This document shows, piece by piece, positions 14,823 through 17,315 of a stretch of 17,315 nt of DNA. Position numbers and translations under genes: made by a program. Under the pieces are notes generated by a model that worked only from the letters and a program-made list of their open reading frames with translations, was not told the DNA's origin and ran no database searches. The stretch lies in assembly GCA_004557405.1 (NCBI GenBank), contig SFDZ01000030.1:1-17315 (forward strand), read 5' to 3'. This stretch comes from Bacteroidales bacterium. Lineage in GTDB: Bacteria; Bacteroidota; Bacteroidia; Bacteroidales; Paludibacteraceae. Each line of letters begins with the position of its first letter. The first letter of the stretch is position 1.

Positions 14823-14900
14823 ATGGCATACGACGTAACAAAAATATTTCAAGGCAGCACCATGGTACGCATCGGGACGGCCATTTTCGGTGCCCGCTGA
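14823..14900 (+). other. Chimeric 25-codon ORF at the repeat junction
   Basis: ATG 14823, one base after the dinD stop, opens MAYDVTKIFQ. It then passes in frame into repeat copy 2, giving GSTMVRIGTAIFGAR and the yggS stop. The first ten codons look like the start of a different gene, perhaps the next gene of the lost restriction operon, though I cannot identify it from ten residues. The remaining 15 are the yggS tail. It is a recombination scar; a functional peptide is unlikely. Confidence 0.7.
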
Positions 14901-14942
14901 CAGCGTTTCGGCATCATAGTAAAAATATTTCGTAAATTTGCA
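14851..14942 (+). repeat. Direct repeat copy 2 (detached yggS 3' end)
   Basis: The second copy of the 93-nt repeat, 1342 bp after copy 1 and one base shorter. It is cut off from any complete yggS. The match starts two bases before the GGC codon of the tail and ends after TAAATTTGCA; beyond that the flanking sequences differ. It forms the right boundary of the hsdM'-dinD segment. Confidence 0.92.
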
Positions 14943-14950
14943 ATGATTGC

Positions 14951-15281
14951 GAATATTGGCATCGGCTCCTCAATGACATTTTTCTCCTCATCAACTACTC
15001 GCCAAAGCATGATGTTACGGGCTTCGGAATAGATGCTCACACGGCACTTGGAGACTTTCCAGCCGTCTCACTCAAAGGGATAGCATAGCCCTTGGATTCT
15101 ATCTGGGCCAAGGCATTATCTACAGAGTCATCGACTTTCAGTTCGAGGACATAGATGTCGTTCTTGGATAGTTTGTCAGGCTATACACCATGCCTTGGCG
15201 CACCTCGTAGTTGGGGAAGTGAAGTACATAAACATCATCCTCCTTATTATAATAATCTATGGTAACATAGATGTTAGACAT
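14951..15281 (-). pseudogene. Broken fragment of an ATPase/PD-(D/E)XK nuclease-family gene
   Basis: Read on the minus strand from ATG 15281, MSNIYVTIDYYNKEDDVYV continues LHFPNYEVRQGMVYSL. A frame change leads to NDIYVLELKVDDSVDNALAQ and IESKGYAIPL, and a second change to VSIYSEARNIMLWRVVDEEK. These three pieces resemble the C-terminal nuclease portion of a large Bacteroidales protein family (AAA-type ATPase with a PD-(D/E)XK domain), whose ELK...ALAQI..KGYA block is typical. At least one internal deletion and two frameshifts make it non-functional. The 544-bp stretch between the chimeric ORF and the cupin gene otherwise holds only repeat copy 2 and the cupin promoter region. Confidence 0.65.
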
Positions 15282-15359
15282 GGATTTTGTTATATATTAA
15301 TAATTCATAAATGATCGTATTGTAATGTGTTGGTTATCAGCAATTGTTTCTTTAAGGTT

Positions 15360-15381
15360 ACTAACTGTCTCAACTGTTAGT
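15360..15381 (+). promoter_or_regulatory. Operator-like dyad at the cupin promoter
   Basis: ACTAAC (15360-15365) and GTTAGT (15376-15381) form an inverted repeat with a 10-nt centre, ending 3 nt before the -33 TTG of the cupin promoter. Its outer ends (TACTA/TAGT) recall the TACTA-type dyads bound by HxlR-family redox regulators such as YodB. The HxlR-type gene two positions downstream is a natural candidate binder; this is inference. Confidence 0.45.
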
Positions 15382-15383
15382 TC

Positions 15384-15414
15384 TTGCTTATATCAGGATA
15401 AATATGTAACTTTG
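15384..15414 (+). promoter_or_regulatory. Promoter of the cupin gene
   Basis: TTG (15384-15386) is followed 20 nt later by TAACTTTG (15407-15414), matching the Bacteroidota pattern. The predicted start near 15421 gives a leader of about 24 nt before ATG 15445. Confidence 0.8.
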
Positions 15415-15444
15415 CAGCGTTAAAACAATAAAGGAATTAATATT

Positions 15445-15840
15445 ATGAACCAAGTAGAATTACAGAAATCGTCAGAGGGTTATAGCATCGCCACTGTCGG
15501 AGACATTGCCTCTTTTGAGGGAAAAGCATTTGTGAAGGACATTCTTAACACAACATCCATGGAAGTGTCGTTCGGCACACTTGCACCAGGATGTACAGTA
15601 CCGTTTTTCCATCATCACAAACAGAACGAGGAGGTATATGTGGTGTTGAGCGGAGAAGGTGTATTCATTCTTGATGGCAAGGAAGAACCTGTCACTTCTG
15701 GCAGTATCGTAAGGGTTGCGCCATCTGTAAGCCGCAATACCAAATGCACGGGCACCGTACCTTTGGTATATATTTGCATCCAAGCAAAAGCCGGCTCGTT
15801 GGAGCAATATACCATGGGCGATGGTGTTGTGGAGCAATAA
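15445..15840 (+). CDS. Small single-domain cupin protein
   Basis: A 131-aa protein with one cupin barrel. Motif 1 spans residues 49-70: Gly49, His56, His57, His58, Glu62/Glu63 and VVLSGEG, giving the usual metal-binding His and Glu. In motif 2 (about 86-98, SGSIVRVAPSVSRN) the expected histidine is not evident and Arg97 lies in its place, so metal binding may be incomplete or use another ligand. The reaction cannot be assigned; such proteins often act on or bind small carbonyl, thiol or sugar compounds. It has its own promoter with an operator-like dyad, is closed by a strong terminator, and is followed by an HxlR regulator, suggesting stress- or metabolite-responsive control. Confidence 0.85.
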   Translation: MNQVELQKSSEGYSIATVGDIASFEGKAFVKDILNTTSMEVSFGTLAPGCTVPFFHHHKQNEEVYVVLSGEGVFILDGKEEPVTSGSIVRVAPSVSRNTKCTGTVPLVYICIQAKAGSLEQYTMGDGVVEQ

Positions 15841-15858
15841 TTCTCCTATAAAAAAATA

Positions 15859-15898
15859 AAAACGTGAAAGACAATAATCTTACTGCCTTTCACGTTTT
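15859..15898 (+). terminator. Terminator of the cupin gene
   Basis: The perfect 12-bp arms AAAACGTGAAAG (15859-15870) and CTTTCACGTTTT (15887-15898) enclose a 16-nt loop, and the right arm itself ends in TTTT followed by an AT-rich tail. It lies 19 nt after the cupin stop and ends 8 nt before the hxlR start. It may therefore limit, but not abolish, transcription into that gene. Confidence 0.8.
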
Positions 15899-15905
15899 AT
15901 ATTAT

Positions 15906-16289
15906 ATGGATAAAAACAACAATATCTACTTGGGCGAGACCTTATTCCCCGATTGTCCCGTACGCAACATTCTGGCGCGGGTAGGCGACAAATGGTCGCT
16001 TTTGCTGATGCACCAAATGATGCAGCAGCAAGAGCCTATGCGATTCTCTGACCTTAAAAAGGCCATTCCCGACATATCTCAGAAGGTGTTGACATCGACA
16101 TTAAGAAATCTTGAAGCCGATGGTTTTCTTGTGCGTAATGTTTATGCCGAAGTGCCGCCTCACACCGAATACTCTCTTACTCCCCGTGCCCATTCCTTTA
16201 TGGCAGCCTGTCGCCCGATGGTGGATTGGGCCATCGACAATTTTGCGGCGATAATGAAAGACAGGGGCAGAACTTCTGCTCGACGATGA
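15906..16289 (+). CDS. HxlR-family winged-helix transcriptional regulator
   Basis: A 127-aa MarR-like winged-helix DNA-binding protein. The family pattern begins with Cys18 in DCPVRNILARVGDKWSLLLM (residues 17-36), then MRFSDLKKAIPDISQKVLT (45-63) and LRNLEADGFLVRNVYAEVPP, with the wing EYSLTPRA. The N-terminal cysteine is the conserved one that senses electrophiles or oxidants in members such as YodB and HypR. ATG 15906 is chosen over the GTG at 15864, which lies inside the terminator stem. The gene has no clear promoter of its own, so it probably depends on read-through from the cupin unit. It converges on the AraC-type gene. Confidence 0.9.
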   Translation: MDKNNNIYLGETLFPDCPVRNILARVGDKWSLLLMHQMMQQQEPMRFSDLKKAIPDISQKVLTSTLRNLEADGFLVRNVYAEVPPHTEYSLTPRAHSFMAACRPMVDWAIDNFAAIMKDRGRTSARR

Positions 16290-16325
16290 CCTTGCCATCC
16301 TTATTCACTCCATGCCATAAAAGTC

Positions 16326-16426
16326 GCTTGTCTTTCTGTTGCCTGCAGGTGTTCCACAACCCATACAATTCTATTCCCGACAAGATTAACCTTATTGCCG
16401 ATGAAGGTTGCAGGCTTCAGACAAGC
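16326..16426. repeat. Nested inverted repeat between convergent hxlR and araC-type genes
   Basis: GCTTGTCT (16326-16333) pairs with AGACAAGC (16419-16426), and nested inside, GCCTGCA (16341-16347) pairs with TGCAGGC (16409-16415). The two helices would be separated by 7 and 3 unpaired bases around a loop of about 60 nt. It fills most of the 137-nt gap between the two stop codons and could be an RNA structure or a transcription barrier in both directions. No U tract is attached. Confidence 0.4.
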
Positions 16427-17315
16427 TCAGATAAGGGCATTCCTGTATGCGGAAGGGGTCTTGCCGGTGTGTGACTTGAAGAAACGGACGAAATGCTGAG
16501 GGTAGTCAAAACCCATACGTTCGCTAATCATTGTGATGGTCAGCGCCTCATCATTAAGAAGTTGTTTGGCATAAGCAAGAACATGGTCGGAAATGATGTC
16601 CTTGGCAGTACGCCCCGTTTCCACACGCACCAGATTGCCGAAATACCCGCTCGACAAGCAGCATTTGTCTGCAAAATAAGCTACCGTAGGCAACCCATCA
16701 CGCAGGGCTTTTGTGGCGATATAATCGTCAAGTAGTTCTATGAATTTCTTTACCACAGAATGGTTTATCTCCTCGCGGGTTATGAACTGGCGGTCGTAGA
16801 AGCGGAGACAATAGTTCAGTAGCAGTTCAATGTTGGAGACGATAAGTTCGCGTGTATGCTTGTCGATGGCTCGGTGCAGTTCCTGCTCTATCATGGTGAG
16901 CACACCCCGAAAGACTTCCACTTCCTGTGCGGAGAGATGCAAAGCCTCGGTGCTGGAATAGCCGAAGAACTCGTAACGGTTTATCTGGCGGCCTAAAGCG
17001 GTGCGGTTGAGAAGGTCGTGATGGAACACCAAGGCTGTGAACTTGGCAAAAGGCACATCGGGGTTTGGCTCTACCTTCACCACCTGCCCCGGGGCAAAGC
17101 TGGTCACGGTCATCTCGTCGAAGTCGTAGGGGGTGCGGCCGTAAGAGAGCTTGCATCCCTTGTTCTCCTTAAGATAGATGGCATACAGTCCATAATGCAT
17201 CACACATTCCTTGATGTGCTCCGTGTTCTCCACATGCACCACGCTCACCAGGGGATGAAGTGTCTCCACCCCCTGATAGTCGTTGAAGTCTTGTATGGTA
17301 TTGATAAAAATCTCT
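16427..17315 (-). CDS. AraC-family transcriptional regulator (5' end outside window)
   Basis: The C-terminal third (about the last 100 residues) is an AraC/XylS double helix-turn-helix: LPTVAYFADKCCLSSGYFGN and the signature MISERMGFDYPQHFVRFFKS, then HTGKTPSAYRNALI. The N-terminal part looks like a cupin-like sensor (METLHPLVSVVHVE, then FAPGQVV). The frame stays open to the window edge (EIFINTIQDFNDYQG upstream of the GTG at 17269) without a Met, so the true start lies beyond 17315 and the gene is partial here. It is convergent with hxlR. The regulated genes are probably on the far side, outside the window. Confidence 0.9.
   Translation of the reverse strand, partial: EIFINTIQDFNDYQGVETLHPLVSVVHVENTEHIKECVMHYGLYAIYLKENKGCKLSYGRTPYDFDEMTVTSFAPGQVVKVEPNPDVPFAKFTALVFHHDLLNRTALGRQINRYEFFGYSSTEALHLSAQEVEVFRGVLTMIEQELHRAIDKHTRELIVSNIELLLNYCLRFYDRQFITREEINHSVVKKFIELLDDYIATKALRDGLPTVAYFADKCCLSSGYFGNLVRVETGRTAKDIISDHVLAYAKQLLNDEALTITMISERMGFDYPQHFVRFFKSHTGKTPSAYRNALI

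Noticed and set aside
15864..15905. GTG start for the HxlR gene
   Set aside because: The GTG and following codons form the stem of the cupin terminator; ATG 15906 gives the normal family length.
16198..16383. Minus-strand 61-codon frame between hxlR and the araC-type gene
   Set aside because: It has a plausible-looking stretch (RLLWHGVNKDGKVIVEQ) but I recognise no family, and half of it lies opposite hxlR; possibly a relic, not supported enough to list.
17269..17315. GTG 17269 as the true start of the AraC-type gene
   Set aside because: The frame is open to the window edge with a sequence that continues naturally upstream, so the start is outside the window.
1..17315. CRISPR array, rRNA, insertion sequence or integrase gene
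   Set aside because: I saw no regularly spaced repeats, no rRNA sequence, no transposase or integrase motifs; the only sizeable repeat is the two-copy yggS tail.

Overview
The window comes from a member of the Bacteroidota, most likely order Bacteroidales. Three things point there. Promoters repeatedly match the Bacteroides-type pattern (TTTG or TTG about 19-20 nt before TAnnTTTG). Genes lack clear Shine-Dalgarno sites. The housekeeping block is a Bacteroidales one: an enlarged NusB of about 310 aa, then yajC, a YbbR-like gene and coaE, with a DUF4494 gene next to yggS elsewhere. I cannot name the species.

Layout. Positions 1-3981 hold a tRNA-Pro (minus strand) and then, on the plus strand, def, trmN6, a uridine phosphorylase-like gene and mnmE. 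Positions 4050-7080 are an AT-richer accessory island: a small XRE-type HTH gene, a 717-aa protein with a PD-(D/E)XK-like nuclease motif set and a DUF2075/Schlafen-type helicase, an overlapping NUDIX hydrolase, and a decayed Bro-N (phage antirepressor-type) fragment. Positions 7062-10674 are a minus-strand housekeeping operon, nusB-yajC-ybbR-coaE-mtgA. It is followed by rsmE (minus), which is divergent from a lipoprotein-DUF4494-yggS operon (plus).

Positions 13509-14942 are a second accessory segment. The 3' end of yggS and its downstream sequence occur twice as a 93/92-bp direct repeat. Between the copies lie a truncated hsdM start and an intact dinD. The second copy is fused in frame to the first ten codons of another gene. 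Beyond it lies a broken fragment (minus) resembling the Bacteroidales ATPase/PD-(D/E)XK nuclease family. Positions 15360-17315 carry a cupin gene with its own promoter, operator-like dyad and terminator, an HxlR-type regulator, and a convergent AraC-type regulator that runs off the window.

How it works together. The housekeeping genes serve translation and RNA maturation (Def, TrmN6, MnmE, RsmE, NusB), secretion and envelope (YajC, YbbR-like, MtgA), cofactors (CoaE, YggS) and nucleoside salvage. The most interesting candidate system is the HTH-nuclease/helicase-NUDIX trio at 4113-6854. Its compact architecture, foreign base composition and phage-gene debris suggest an anti-phage or mobile defence cassette. 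That function is inferred, not shown. The hsdM'-dinD segment looks like the remains of a type I restriction locus left inside a direct repeat.
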